Origin: Nitriliruptorales bacterium
Lineage (GTDB): Bacteria; Actinomycetota; Nitriliruptoria; Euzebyales; Egibacteraceae
NCBI GenBank assembly: GCA_007133145.1
Contig: SLNF01000033.1
Coordinates: forward strand, 1-8,761
Direction: 5' to 3'
Length of the DNA: 8,761 nt
The translations under genes and the position numbers were made by a program. Below, one piece after another: positions 1 through 8,761 of this stretch; position 1 is the first letter of the stretch, and each line of letters opens with the position of its first letter. The notes below the pieces were generated by a model. It was not told the origin of the DNA. It saw nothing but the letters and a program-made list of their open reading frames with translations, and searched no databases.

Positions 1-2809
<2,809 letters not shown>

Positions 2810-2815
2810 GGCGGG

Positions 2816-2822
2816 CCTCCTC
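2816..2822 (-). promoter_or_regulatory. Strong ribosome binding site of gltB
   Basis: Read on the minus strand, GAGGAGG lies six bases before the ATG at 2809. It falls inside the 18-base gap after the exporter stop codon (2828-2830). It fixes the gltB start, which also puts the catalytic Cys at residue 13. Its closeness to the upstream stop fits translational coupling within one mRNA. It is the clearest Shine-Dalgarno sequence in the window. Confidence 0.85.
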
Positions 2823-2827
2823 GGGAC

Positions 2828-4783
2828 TCAGGCCTCGGCGAACTGGGTGCGGAAGAGCTCAGCGTAGGGTCCACCGGCGGCGAGGAGGTCGCGGTGGGTC
2901 CCGCGCTGCACGATCGAGCCGCCGTCGATGACGAGGATCTCGTCGGCGTCGACGACGGTGGACAGCCGGTGGGCGATGATGAGCGAGGTCCGCCCTCGGA
3001 GCGCGGTCTCGAGCGCGGCCTGCACCGCGGCCTCCGACTCGCTGTCGAGATGGGCGGTCGCCTCGTCGAGGACGATGATCGCGGGGTCCTTCAGCAGGAC
3101 ACGGGCGAGGGCGATCCGCTGCTTCTCGCCGCCGGACATGCGATAGCCCCGCTCGCCGACGAGGGTGTCGTAGCCCTCCGGCAGCGCGGCGATGACCTCG
3201 TGGATCTGCGCGGCACGACAGGCCTGCTCGATCTCATCGTCGCTCGCGTCCTCGCGGGCGTAGCGGAGGTTCTCCCGCACGGTGTCGTGGAAGAGATGGG
3301 CGTCCTGGGTGACGACCCCGACGGCGTCGGCGAGCGAGCCGAGGGTGACCTCGCGCACGTCGCGCCCGTCGATGCGCACCGCACCCTCCTCGACGTCGTA
3401 GAGCCGCGGCACGAGGTGGCAGATCGTCGTCTTGCCAGCGCCCGAGGGGCCGACGAGGGCGATCCGCTGGCCCGGGTCGGCGACGAAGCTGATGCCGGAG
3501 AGCACCTGCGGCCCGGGGGTGGCGTCGAGGACGTCTGCGAAGCCGCGCTCGAGGGAGGCCAGCGAGGAGTCCGCCGCCGAGGGGTAGCGGAAGCTCACCC
3601 CGTCGAACTCCACCCGCCCGGCCACCGGGCCGTCGGCGTCGAGCGGTCGGGCGTCGTCGGCGTCGTCGATCGGCCGGCGCAGGTCGAGGACCTCGAAGAC
3701 CCGGTCGAAGGAGACGAGGGCGGTGAGGATCTCGACGGGGGCGTTCGACAGCGCCGCGAGCGGACCGTAGGCCTGGGTGACGAGGATCCCGAACTCGACG
3801 ACCTGCCCGGCGGTGAAGGTGCCGTCGAGGACGCCGCGTCCGCCGACCCAGTAGGCGAGCGCGGTGCCGAGGGCACCGAGCAGGGTGAGGGTGACGAAGA
3901 AGAGCCGGCCGACCACTGCGGTGCGCACGCCGATGTCGGCGACGTCGCGCGCATCCTCGGCGAAGACCTCCGACTCGCGGTCGGGCTTGCCGAAGAGCTT
4001 GACGAGCAAGGCGCCCGCGACGTTGAGGCGCTCGGTCATTTGCGTGTTCATCTCGGCGTTGAGCGCCATCGACTCACGGGTGAGCTCCTGGAGGCGCCGC
4101 CCGACGAGGCGGGCGACGACGACGAAGACCGGCAGCACGCCGAGCACGAGCGCGGTCAGCAGGGGGCTGATGCGCAGCATGAGCGCGACGGCGACGACGG
4201 TCTGCACGACGTTGGCGACGAGCGTGCCGAAGGTGCCGGTCAGCGCCCTCTGCGCGCCGATGACGTCGTTGTTGAGCCGGCTGATGAGCGCGCCGGTCTG
4301 GGTGCGGGTGAAGAACGCCATCGGCAGGCGCTGGACGTGGTCGAACGTCGCGCGCCGGAGGTCGTAGATGAGGTGCTCACCGATCGACGCCGAGAGGTAG
4401 CGCTGCCAGAGGCTGAAGCCCGCCGCGCCGAGCGCGATGAGGACGAGCAGGCCGACGAGGAGATCGAGTCGGCCGGTGGCCTGCGCGGCGAAGGCCTCAC
4501 GGGCAGCGCCGGCGCGTCCACCCGCGCCCTCGAGGACGTCGACGATCTCGCCGATGACCCGGGCCGGCAGGACCGTGAGCGTGCTCGCCCCGGCGATGGC
4601 GACGACGAGGAGGGCGAGCCGTCCGCGGTAGGGCCGGGCGAACTCCCGCCAGACCCGACCGACGAGTCCCTTGGGCAGGCGCGTGCCCTTGCCGACCTCG
4701 AGGCCCTGCCGCACCCGGCCGGTGCCGGGCATCATGCCGCTGCCCCCACCGAGGCGCGGCGAACCCATGGGGGAGCCCATCAT
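2828..4783 (-). CDS. ABC exporter half-transporter (fused TMD-NBD, multidrug/lipid type)
   Basis: Inner-membrane ATP-driven exporter of the MsbA/LmrA-like type, 651 aa, expected to work as a dimer; substrate unknown. Seen: a Met/Gly-rich N-terminal tail (1-20), then a type I exporter membrane domain at about 50-350 with hydrophobic segments near 55-77, 108-127, 185-203, 207-226, 293-314 and 325-345. The nucleotide-binding domain has A-loop Tyr400, Walker A GPSGAGKT (445-452), Q-loop Gln493, signature MSGGEKQ (549-555), Walker B AIIVLDE with catalytic Glu574, and H-loop His605. All ATPase residues are present, so it is probably active alone. About 25 residues (401-425) are inserted between the A-loop strand and the VLSGISF strand. 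The start has no clear Shine-Dalgarno; the Met codons at 4780, 4768, 4735 and 4732 are alternatives. The stop lies 18 bases before gltB and the gene follows ABC-F by 52 bases. Family assignment is sure; substrate is not. Confidence 0.95.
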   Translation of the reverse strand: MMGSPMGSPRLGGGSGMMPGTGRVRQGLEVGKGTRLPKGLVGRVWREFARPYRGRLALLVVAIAGASTLTVLPARVIGEIVDVLEGAGGRAGAAREAFAAQATGRLDLLVGLLVLIALGAAGFSLWQRYLSASIGEHLIYDLRRATFDHVQRLPMAFFTRTQTGALISRLNNDVIGAQRALTGTFGTLVANVVQTVVAVALMLRISPLLTALVLGVLPVFVVVARLVGRRLQELTRESMALNAEMNTQMTERLNVAGALLVKLFGKPDRESEVFAEDARDVADIGVRTAVVGRLFFVTLTLLGALGTALAYWVGGRGVLDGTFTAGQVVEFGILVTQAYGPLAALSNAPVEILTALVSFDRVFEVLDLRRPIDDADDARPLDADGPVAGRVEFDGVSFRYPSAADSSLASLERGFADVLDATPGPQVLSGISFVADPGQRIALVGPSGAGKTTICHLVPRLYDVEEGAVRIDGRDVREVTLGSLADAVGVVTQDAHLFHDTVRENLRYAREDASDDEIEQACRAAQIHEVIAALPEGYDTLVGERGYRMSGGEKQRIALARVLLKDPAIIVLDEATAHLDSESEAAVQAALETALRGRTSLIIAHRLSTVVDADEILVIDGGSIVQRGTHRDLLAAGGPYAELFRTQFAEA

Positions 4784-4827
4784 GCGGGCATCGCCCGCGG
4801 CCTCGTCCTGCCCATGGCGGCCAGCAT
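4780..4827 (-). other. Possible 15-codon micro-ORF bridging the ABC-F stop and the exporter start
   Basis: On the minus strand an ATG at 4827, eight bases after the ABC-F stop, opens a frame reading MLAAMGRTRPRAMPA. It ends in TGA at 4782-4780. That stop overlaps the exporter start in an ATGA arrangement typical of translational coupling. It could carry ribosomes across the gap to an exporter start that lacks its own clear ribosome binding site. No strong Shine-Dalgarno precedes it. A 15-codon open frame is easily produced by chance in DNA this rich in G and C, so it is listed only as a candidate. Confidence 0.15.
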
Positions 4828-4835
4828 GCCGCGAC

Positions 4836-6809
4836 TCAGGCGCGACCGCGCGCGACGGCGGCCTCCGCCTCGTCGACGGCGTCGACGAGGCCCTCCCAGC
4901 GCTCGGTGAGGCGCGCGACGCGCTCCTCGGCGAGGCCGTGGGCGCTCACGAGCTCCCGGACCCGCCCCGCGTCCTCGTAGGCCTCAGGGTCGGCGAGGGC
5001 GGCTTCGAGGCGGCGCTCCTCCTCCTCGGCGGCCTCGAGCTCGGTCTCGACCTGGGCGAGCTCGGCCCGCAGGTCCTTCGTCGCGACGTAACGGCGCTGG
5101 CGCTCGTCGGCCTCGGCGCGGCGGCGGGCCGCGGCGTCGGCCTTCGAGCGACGCGGCGCGGACGGGGGCGTGCCGGTGGCGTGCCCGGCGGCGAGTCCCG
5201 AGTCGGTGCGTGTGGCCTCGGCGGCGTGGCGGGCGAGATAGTCCTCGTAGCCGGTGGGGTGCAGCGTCGCGCCCCCGTCACCGACGGCGATGACGGTGTC
5301 GGCCACCGCGCGGATGAGGTGGCGGTCGTGGGTGATGAGCACGACGGTCCCGGGGTAGGCCGCGAGGGCCTCCTCGACGACGTCGCGGCTGGCGACGTCG
5401 AGGTGGTTCGTCGGCTCGTCCATGCAGAGCAGGTTGGCGGGGTCGGCCATGAGGGTGGCGAGGGCGAGGCGGGCGCGCTCCCCGCCGGAGAGCACCTCGA
5501 CGCGCTTGTCGGCCTCCTCGCCGGGGAAGCGGAAGGCGCCGAGGATGCTGCGCGGGTTGACACGGGAGGTGTCGACCCGGGCGGCGATCTCCTCGACTGC
5601 GGTGCGCTCGGCGTCGAGCCGGTCGAGGGCGTGCTGGGCGTAGTAGGCGACCTCGACGTTGTGACCGTAGCGGCGGGTGCCGGCGTCGGGGTCGAGCACG
5701 CCGGCGAGGAGCCGCAGCAGCGTCGACTTGCCCGCGCCGTTGGGTCCGACGAGGACGGCCTTCTGCCCGCGCTCGACGACGAGGTCGAGCCCGTCGTAGA
5801 CGAGATGGCCCCCGAAGCCCTTGCGCACCCCCTCGAGGGCCACGACGTCGCGCCCGGCGCGCGGGGGCTCGGGGAAGCGGAAGCGCATGGTCTTGCGTCG
5901 GCCTTCGGGAGCGCTGATGCGCTCGGTGCGCTCGAGCATCTTCACGCGGGACTGCACCTGCGTCGCCTTCGTGTTCTTCGCCCGGAAGCGCTCGATGAAG
6001 CGCTCCTGCTGGGCGATCCAGCGCTCCTGGTTGGCCGCGGCGGCGGCCTGCTGTGCTCGCCGTTGCTCCCGCTGGGCGACGTAGTCGGTGTAGGTGCCGG
6101 CGTACTCGGAGAGCGTGCCGCCGTCGAGCTCGGCGATGCGGTTGCAGGTGGCGTCGAGGAAGTCGCGGTCGTGGCTGACGATGACGACCGCGCCGGCGTA
6201 CTCGGCGAGGACCCCCTCGAACCAGGCGATGCTGTCGAGGTCGAGGTGGTTGGTGGGCTCGTCGAGCAGGAGGACGTCGGGTGCACGCAGGAGGAGGCGG
6301 GCCAGGGCGATGCGCATCATCCACCCGCCGCTGAAGGTCGCGACGTCACGACCCATGTCCTCCTCCCCGAAGCCAAGCCCGGCGAGGGTCTTGCGGGCGC
6401 GCGCCTCGAGGGTGTACCCGTCGAGGGCCTCGAAGCGCTCGAGGACGCGGCCGTACTCCTCGAGCAGCTCGGGGTCGTCGCCCCGCTCGCCCGCCGCCGC
6501 CTCGAGCTCGGCGAGCCGCTCCGCGAGGGCGGTGACGTCGTCGGCCGCGGCGATGACCTCCCCGAGCGCGCTGCGTCCCCGTGTCTCGGCGACGTCCTGG
6601 CGCAGGTGCCCGACCTCCACACCCTTGCCGCGGGTGACCTCCCCCACGTCGGGGCCGCGCTCGCCCAAGAGGATCTTGAGCAGCGTCGTCTTGCCGGCCC
6701 CGTTGGGACCGACGAGGCCGATCCGCCGGCCGGGCGTGATCTGCAGGGAGACGTCGCGGAAGAGCACGTCGAGGCCGAACGACGCGCCGACGCCGGTGAG
6801 CGTGAGCAT
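4836..6809 (-). CDS. ABC-F family ATPase (YheS/YdiF-like, ribosome-associated)
   Basis: Soluble protein of 657 aa with two ATP-binding domains and no membrane segments. Family knowledge: ABC-F proteins bind the ribosomal E site and act in translation or in protection from antibiotics. Domain 1: Walker A GPNGAGKT (34-41), signature SGGW (160-163), Walker B with Asp183/Glu184 in LLLDEPTNHLD, His213. The interdomain linker includes FIERFRAKNTKATQVQSR (271-288), the ABC-F hallmark. Domain 2: Walker A GPNGAGKS (355-362), signature LSGGE (440-444), Walker B with Asp464/Glu465 in CMDEPTNHLD, His494. A charged helical tail (about 550-655) looks like the coiled-coil C-terminus of YheS and Uup. The start at 6809 gives the typical MLTLTGV opening; the frame stays open far upstream, but that part lies antisense to other genes. 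It has only a weak AGG ten bases upstream and is probably leaderless. The YheS-like linker favours a housekeeping role over resistance; this is inference. Confidence 0.95.
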   Translation of the reverse strand: MLTLTGVGASFGLDVLFRDVSLQITPGRRIGLVGPNGAGKTTLLKILLGERGPDVGEVTRGKGVEVGHLRQDVAETRGRSALGEVIAAADDVTALAERLAELEAAAGERGDDPELLEEYGRVLERFEALDGYTLEARARKTLAGLGFGEEDMGRDVATFSGGWMMRIALARLLLRAPDVLLLDEPTNHLDLDSIAWFEGVLAEYAGAVVIVSHDRDFLDATCNRIAELDGGTLSEYAGTYTDYVAQREQRRAQQAAAAANQERWIAQQERFIERFRAKNTKATQVQSRVKMLERTERISAPEGRRKTMRFRFPEPPRAGRDVVALEGVRKGFGGHLVYDGLDLVVERGQKAVLVGPNGAGKSTLLRLLAGVLDPDAGTRRYGHNVEVAYYAQHALDRLDAERTAVEEIAARVDTSRVNPRSILGAFRFPGEEADKRVEVLSGGERARLALATLMADPANLLCMDEPTNHLDVASRDVVEEALAAYPGTVVLITHDRHLIRAVADTVIAVGDGGATLHPTGYEDYLARHAAEATRTDSGLAAGHATGTPPSAPRRSKADAAARRRAEADERQRRYVATKDLRAELAQVETELEAAEEEERRLEAALADPEAYEDAGRVRELVSAHGLAEERVARLTERWEGLVDAVDEAEAAVARGRA

Positions 6810-6816
6810 CACCGGT

Positions 6817-6845
6817 GAGCCTAGCGCCCGCCCCGGCGCTACCGT
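6817..6845 (+). promoter_or_regulatory. Candidate leaderless promoter for the small membrane protein
   Basis: TACCGT at 6840-6845 fits TAnnnT and is followed by six bases and then the ATG at 6852, the spacing expected when the A of ATG is the first transcribed base. No Shine-Dalgarno lies upstream of this ATG, which supports leaderless expression. The -35 position (about 6817-6822) overlaps the -10 of the opposite promoter and is not TTGACA-like. The same hexamer recurs upstream of the pgpH-like gene at 7282. Confidence 0.5.
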
Positions 6846-6846
6846 T
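6818..6846 (-). promoter_or_regulatory. Candidate leaderless promoter for the ABC-F operon
   Basis: On the minus strand TAGGCT (6823-6818) matches the actinobacterial -10 pattern TAnnnT. Eight bases separate it from the ATG at 6809, so transcription would begin at or just before the start codon, and no good Shine-Dalgarno is present. The -35 position at about 17-bp spacing is AACGGT (6846-6841), a poor match to TTGACA. It would drive ABC-F, the exporter and gltB. It overlaps the opposite promoter completely. Confidence 0.45.
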
Positions 6847-6851
6847 GCCCC

Positions 6852-7241
6852 ATGACGCTGACGCTCCTGCACTCCTGGGTCGGCTACGGCATCGTCGGGA
6901 TCTGGGCCATCGTGGCCGGCTGGGGCCTGGCCCTGCGCTTCCTGCCCTACGAGGAGACCCCGACGTTCTGGCGGGTGGTCACCCTCGCCCAGGTCGGTCT
7001 CGCGCTGCAACTGCTCGTGGGCACGGTCCTGCTCGCGCTCGGCCGCCTCCCGGCAGGCCAGGACTGGTTCGACAACGTCTTCCATGTGCTCTACGGCTTC
7101 GTCTTCCCCGTCGTCGTCCTCGTCGTCGCCCACCGGTTCAGCGGCACCGGCCGGATCAACCCCCACTCCGCCTTCGCCGTGGCCGGGCTCGTGCTCTTCG
7201 GCCTCACCGCCCGGGCGTGGATGACCGGGATGGGGACGTAG
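6852..7241 (+). CDS. Small four-helix membrane protein of unknown function
   Basis: 129 aa, not recognised as a named family. Four hydrophobic segments are visible at about 8-29, 40-64, 75-95 and 106-124, joined by short loops, with no signal peptide cleavage site and no enzymatic motif that I can name. Aromatic and histidine residues cluster at or in the helices: LHSWVGYG near the start (His7), FDNVFHVLYGF before and in helix 3 (His78, Tyr81), and ARAWMTGMG at the end. His7 and His78 could bind a ligand or cofactor, but nothing in the sequence proves it. The ATG at 6852 has no ribosome binding site and sits six bases after a TACCGT hexamer, so it is probably leaderless. It diverges from ABC-F across 42 bases and lies 106 bases upstream of the pgpH-like gene on the same strand. 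The translated sequence has normal actinobacterial codon bias and a clean membrane pattern, so it is very likely real. Confidence 0.8.
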   Translation: MTLTLLHSWVGYGIVGIWAIVAGWGLALRFLPYEETPTFWRVVTLAQVGLALQLLVGTVLLALGRLPAGQDWFDNVFHVLYGFVFPVVVLVVAHRFSGTGRINPHSAFAVAGLVLFGLTARAWMTGMGT

Positions 7242-7254
7242 CGGGCAGAGCCTG

Positions 7255-7278
7255 CGCGGCGCGCCACGGCGCGCCGCG
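7255..7278. repeat. Perfect 11-bp inverted repeat between the membrane-protein gene and the pgpH-like gene
   Basis: CGCGGCGCGCC at 7255-7265 and GGCGCGCCGCG at 7268-7278 are exact reverse complements separated by two bases (AC). In RNA this gives a very stable all-G/C hairpin starting 14 bases after the stop at 7241. There is no T-run after it, so it is not a classical intrinsic terminator; T-less hairpin terminators have been proposed in actinobacteria. Alternatively it is an operator, since it covers the -35 position of the TACCGT candidate promoter at 7282. Each arm also contains the self-complementary GGCGCGCC, so part of the symmetry could be compositional. Confidence 0.6.
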
Positions 7279-7281
7279 GTG

Positions 7282-7287
7282 TACCGT
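7282..7287 (+). promoter_or_regulatory. Candidate -10 element of the pgpH-like gene
   Basis: TACCGT here is identical to the -10 candidate of the upstream membrane-protein gene and fits TAnnnT. Transcription would begin near 7294, leaving a leader of about 54 bases before the TTG start at 7348. It follows the inverted repeat by three bases. No TTGACA-like -35 is seen at the expected position, which falls inside the left arm of the repeat. Confidence 0.35.
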
Positions 7288-7334
7288 CGGGGTGGTGCCA
7301 GCGCGCCCGCTGCGCCGCCCCCGCATCGCGAACC

Positions 7335-7338
7335 GGAG
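7335..7338 (+). promoter_or_regulatory. Ribosome binding site deciding a TTG start
   Basis: GGAG lies nine bases before TTG at 7348. The only other in-frame start between the upstream stop and this point is GTG at 7279. That codon lies upstream of the promoter-like hexamer and would add a proline- and arginine-rich leader ahead of the membrane anchor. The TTG therefore fits better. Confidence 0.5.
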
Positions 7339-7347
7339 TGCCACGTC

Positions 7348-8761
7348 TTGGCCCCTCTCAGCGGCTCGGAGCGAGCCCAGCGCCTCGCGGCGCTCGTGCT
7401 CGTCCTGCTCGTCGTGCCCGGGATCCTCAGCGTCGCGGCATTCCTGCAGGACACCCCGATCCGCGAGGGCGAGCCCGCACCGAGGACGGTCATCAGCCCC
7501 GACCTCATCCGCATCCCTGACCCCGAGGCGACCGAGCGGGAGCGGCGGGCCGCCGCCGACGCCGTCGACGACGTCCTCGTCGACGACGACGAGGCCCGGC
7601 GCGAGATGGTCCAGGAGATGCGCGACGCCTTCGCCCGGGTGCGCGACGCGCGCGCGGCCGAGGGCGACGACGAGCCGAGTCCCGAGGAGCAGCGCGAGGC
7701 GCTCGCCGACCGCCTCGACTCGCTCGACGAGGAGGGCGTCGACCTGCTCGTCGCCCTCGACGACGGCGAGCTCGAGGCCGTACGCGACGACACCATCGAG
7801 ATCGCCCAGCAGGTCGCCCGCCAGGAGATCCGCGAGGGCGAGACCGACGAGGCCGTCGACGCCCAGTTGCGGGGCGAGGTCGTCGTGCGCGCCCTGCCTC
7901 CGCGGATCGCCGAGGAGGTCGTCGAGCCGCTGATCCGAGATGCGGCCCGCCCGACGGTCATCGTCGACGAGCAGGCCACCGCCGAGCGACGCGAGGCGGC
8001 CGCCGACGAGGTCGGGGAGGTCGTCCGCACCTTCGTCGGGGGCACCCCGATCGTCACTGCGGGCGAGGTCGTCGACGAGATCCAGATGGAGGCGCTGCGT
8101 GCCCGCGGTCTCGAGGGCGCCGAGCCGTGGCAGTGGATGCTCCGTGCCCTCGGCCTCGCCGGTGCCGCCACCCTCGCCGTCGGCTTCTACCTGCGCTCCT
8201 ACCGCCAGCGGGTGTGGGCCTCGGCGCGCAAGGTCCTGCTCCTCGCGGTCCTCCTCACCGCGTTCACCGGCATCGTCGAGGCGATCGCGGTCCTCGCGCC
8301 CGAACCGACCGGAGGCTGGCTCTACCTCGTGCCCGCCGGCGCGGTGGCGATGCTCGCGACGATCCTCTTCGACCCGCCGGTCGGGGTGCTGTCGGCGCTG
8401 CCGATGACCGCGGTCGTGGCCTTCATCGTCCCGGGCGAGCCGGGCGTCATCGTCTTCACGGCCCTCTCGGCGGTGGCGAGCGTGCCTCTCGTGAGCCGGC
8501 TGTCCGCCCGGGGGGACCTGCGCAAGGCCGCGTTGCGCTCGACGCTGCTGTACGTCGCGCTCGCCGCGGGCCTCGCCGCGGTCTTCGAGGGGCCATGGCC
8601 CATCGCCGCCACAGCGGGGCTGCTCGGCGGGATCGGCGGCGCGATCATCGTCAACGGCAGCCTGCCGTTCCTCGAGTCGGTGTTCGGCGTCCTCACGGCC
8701 ACGAGCCTGCTCGACCTGCAGGACCGCAACCACCCGCTGCTGCGCGAGCTCGAGCAGAAGG
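7348..8761 (+). CDS. pgpH: PgpH-like 7TM-HD protein (probable cyclic-di-AMP phosphodiesterase), N-terminal 471 residues; 3' end off the right edge
   Basis: Membrane protein of the 7TMR-HD family. Characterised members such as Listeria PgpH hydrolyse cyclic-di-AMP through a cytoplasmic HD domain. Seen: membrane anchor 14-32; extracellular 7TMR-HDED region about 34-260, with REGEPAPRTVISPD (39-52), an EATERERRAAADAV helix (60-73) and GGTPIVTAGEVVDEIQMEAL (231-250) typical of the family; then seven hydrophobic segments near 264-283, 294-315, 324-341, 345-361, 365-385, 396-413 and 418-437. SLLDLQDRNHPLL (453-465) is the conserved lead-in to the HD domain, which starts just beyond the window, so metal-binding residues cannot be checked. 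Full-length relatives are about 700-800 aa. The ectodomain is strongly acidic and has no lysine. Start TTG 7348 is chosen from GGAG nine bases upstream. A ybeY gene often follows pgpH elsewhere; here that would lie outside. Family is confident; cyclic-di-AMP activity is inferred. Confidence 0.9.
   Translation, partial: MAPLSGSERAQRLAALVLVLLVVPGILSVAAFLQDTPIREGEPAPRTVISPDLIRIPDPEATERERRAAADAVDDVLVDDDEARREMVQEMRDAFARVRDARAAEGDDEPSPEEQREALADRLDSLDEEGVDLLVALDDGELEAVRDDTIEIAQQVARQEIREGETDEAVDAQLRGEVVVRALPPRIAEEVVEPLIRDAARPTVIVDEQATAERREAAADEVGEVVRTFVGGTPIVTAGEVVDEIQMEALRARGLEGAEPWQWMLRALGLAGAATLAVGFYLRSYRQRVWASARKVLLLAVLLTAFTGIVEAIAVLAPEPTGGWLYLVPAGAVAMLATILFDPPVGVLSALPMTAVVAFIVPGEPGVIVFTALSAVASVPLVSRLSARGDLRKAALRSTLLYVALAAGLAAVFEGPWPIAATAGLLGGIGGAIIVNGSLPFLESVFGVLTATSLLDLQDRNHPLLRELEQK

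Noticed and set aside
4671..6818. Plus-strand open frame of 715 codons antisense to ABC-F
   Set aside because: Composition shadow: repetitive Gly/Val/Glu/Asp/Leu translation, no domain, fully opposite a motif-complete ABC-F gene.
7279..7347. GTG at 7279 as an earlier start for the pgpH-like gene
   Set aside because: It precedes the promoter-like TACCGT, overlaps the end of the inverted repeat, has no ribosome binding site, and would put 23 Pro/Ala/Arg-rich residues before the anchor. TTG 7348 has GGAG at good spacing.
6815..7933. Plus-strand open frame of 372 codons overlapping the small membrane protein and pgpH start
   Set aside because: It is out of frame with both real genes, and its translation is Arg/Pro/Ser-rich with no membrane pattern or motif.
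6810..8171. Upstream extension of the ABC-F frame by 454 codons
   Set aside because: The frame stays open to 8171, but this part crosses the divergent intergenic region and runs antisense to the membrane-protein and pgpH-like genes. The ABC-F domain begins right at Met 6809, and the added residues are low-complexity Ser/Arg/Thr.
7204..8733. Minus-strand open frame of 509 codons antisense to the pgpH-like gene
   Set aside because: Its Asp/Arg/Glu/Gly-rich translation resembles no family, whereas the plus strand gives a membrane protein with conserved 7TMR-HDED and pre-HD motifs.

Overview
The window is chromosomal DNA from a very G+C-rich bacterium, roughly three quarters G+C by eye. Third codon positions are almost all G or C, and there are few lysine codons. 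Gene content, codon bias, a Met/Gly-rich N-terminus on the ABC exporter and apparently leaderless starts all suggest an actinobacterium. A PgpH-type 7TM-HD gene and a very acidic, lysine-free ectodomain would fit a deep-branching lineage (Nitriliruptoria- or Acidimicrobiia-like). That placement is inference, not proof.

Left part, minus strand (transcribed right to left from about 6809 down past base 1): three closely packed genes. First is an ABC-F protein of 657 aa with two ATP-binding domains. Next is a 651-aa ABC exporter half-transporter, 52 bases downstream. Last is the N-terminal 936 residues of the glutamate synthase large subunit (gltB), 18 bases after the exporter stop and with a strong ribosome binding site in the gap. 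The same orientation and short gaps suggest one transcription unit. The rest of gltB lies off the left edge.

Middle: a 42-base divergent intergenic region (6810-6851). It holds two overlapping, oppositely oriented candidate promoters. Each -10-like hexamer sits where the -35 of the other would be, and each start codon sits where the transcript would begin, so both genes look leaderless.

Right part, plus strand: a 129-aa, four-helix membrane protein that I cannot assign to a family. A 106-base gap follows, containing a perfect 11-bp inverted repeat and a second copy of the same -10-like hexamer (TACCGT). The last gene is a PgpH-like protein: signal-anchor, acidic extracellular 7TMR-HDED domain and 7TM bundle. 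It runs off the right edge just before its HD phosphohydrolase domain.

All five genes read through without visible frameshifts. I saw no tRNA, rRNA, insertion sequence, phage gene or CRISPR array. Several very long open frames lie antisense to these genes; they are composition artefacts. The window is mostly housekeeping. The least explained parts are the divergent promoter region, the small membrane protein, and the clustering of ABC-F, exporter and gltB.
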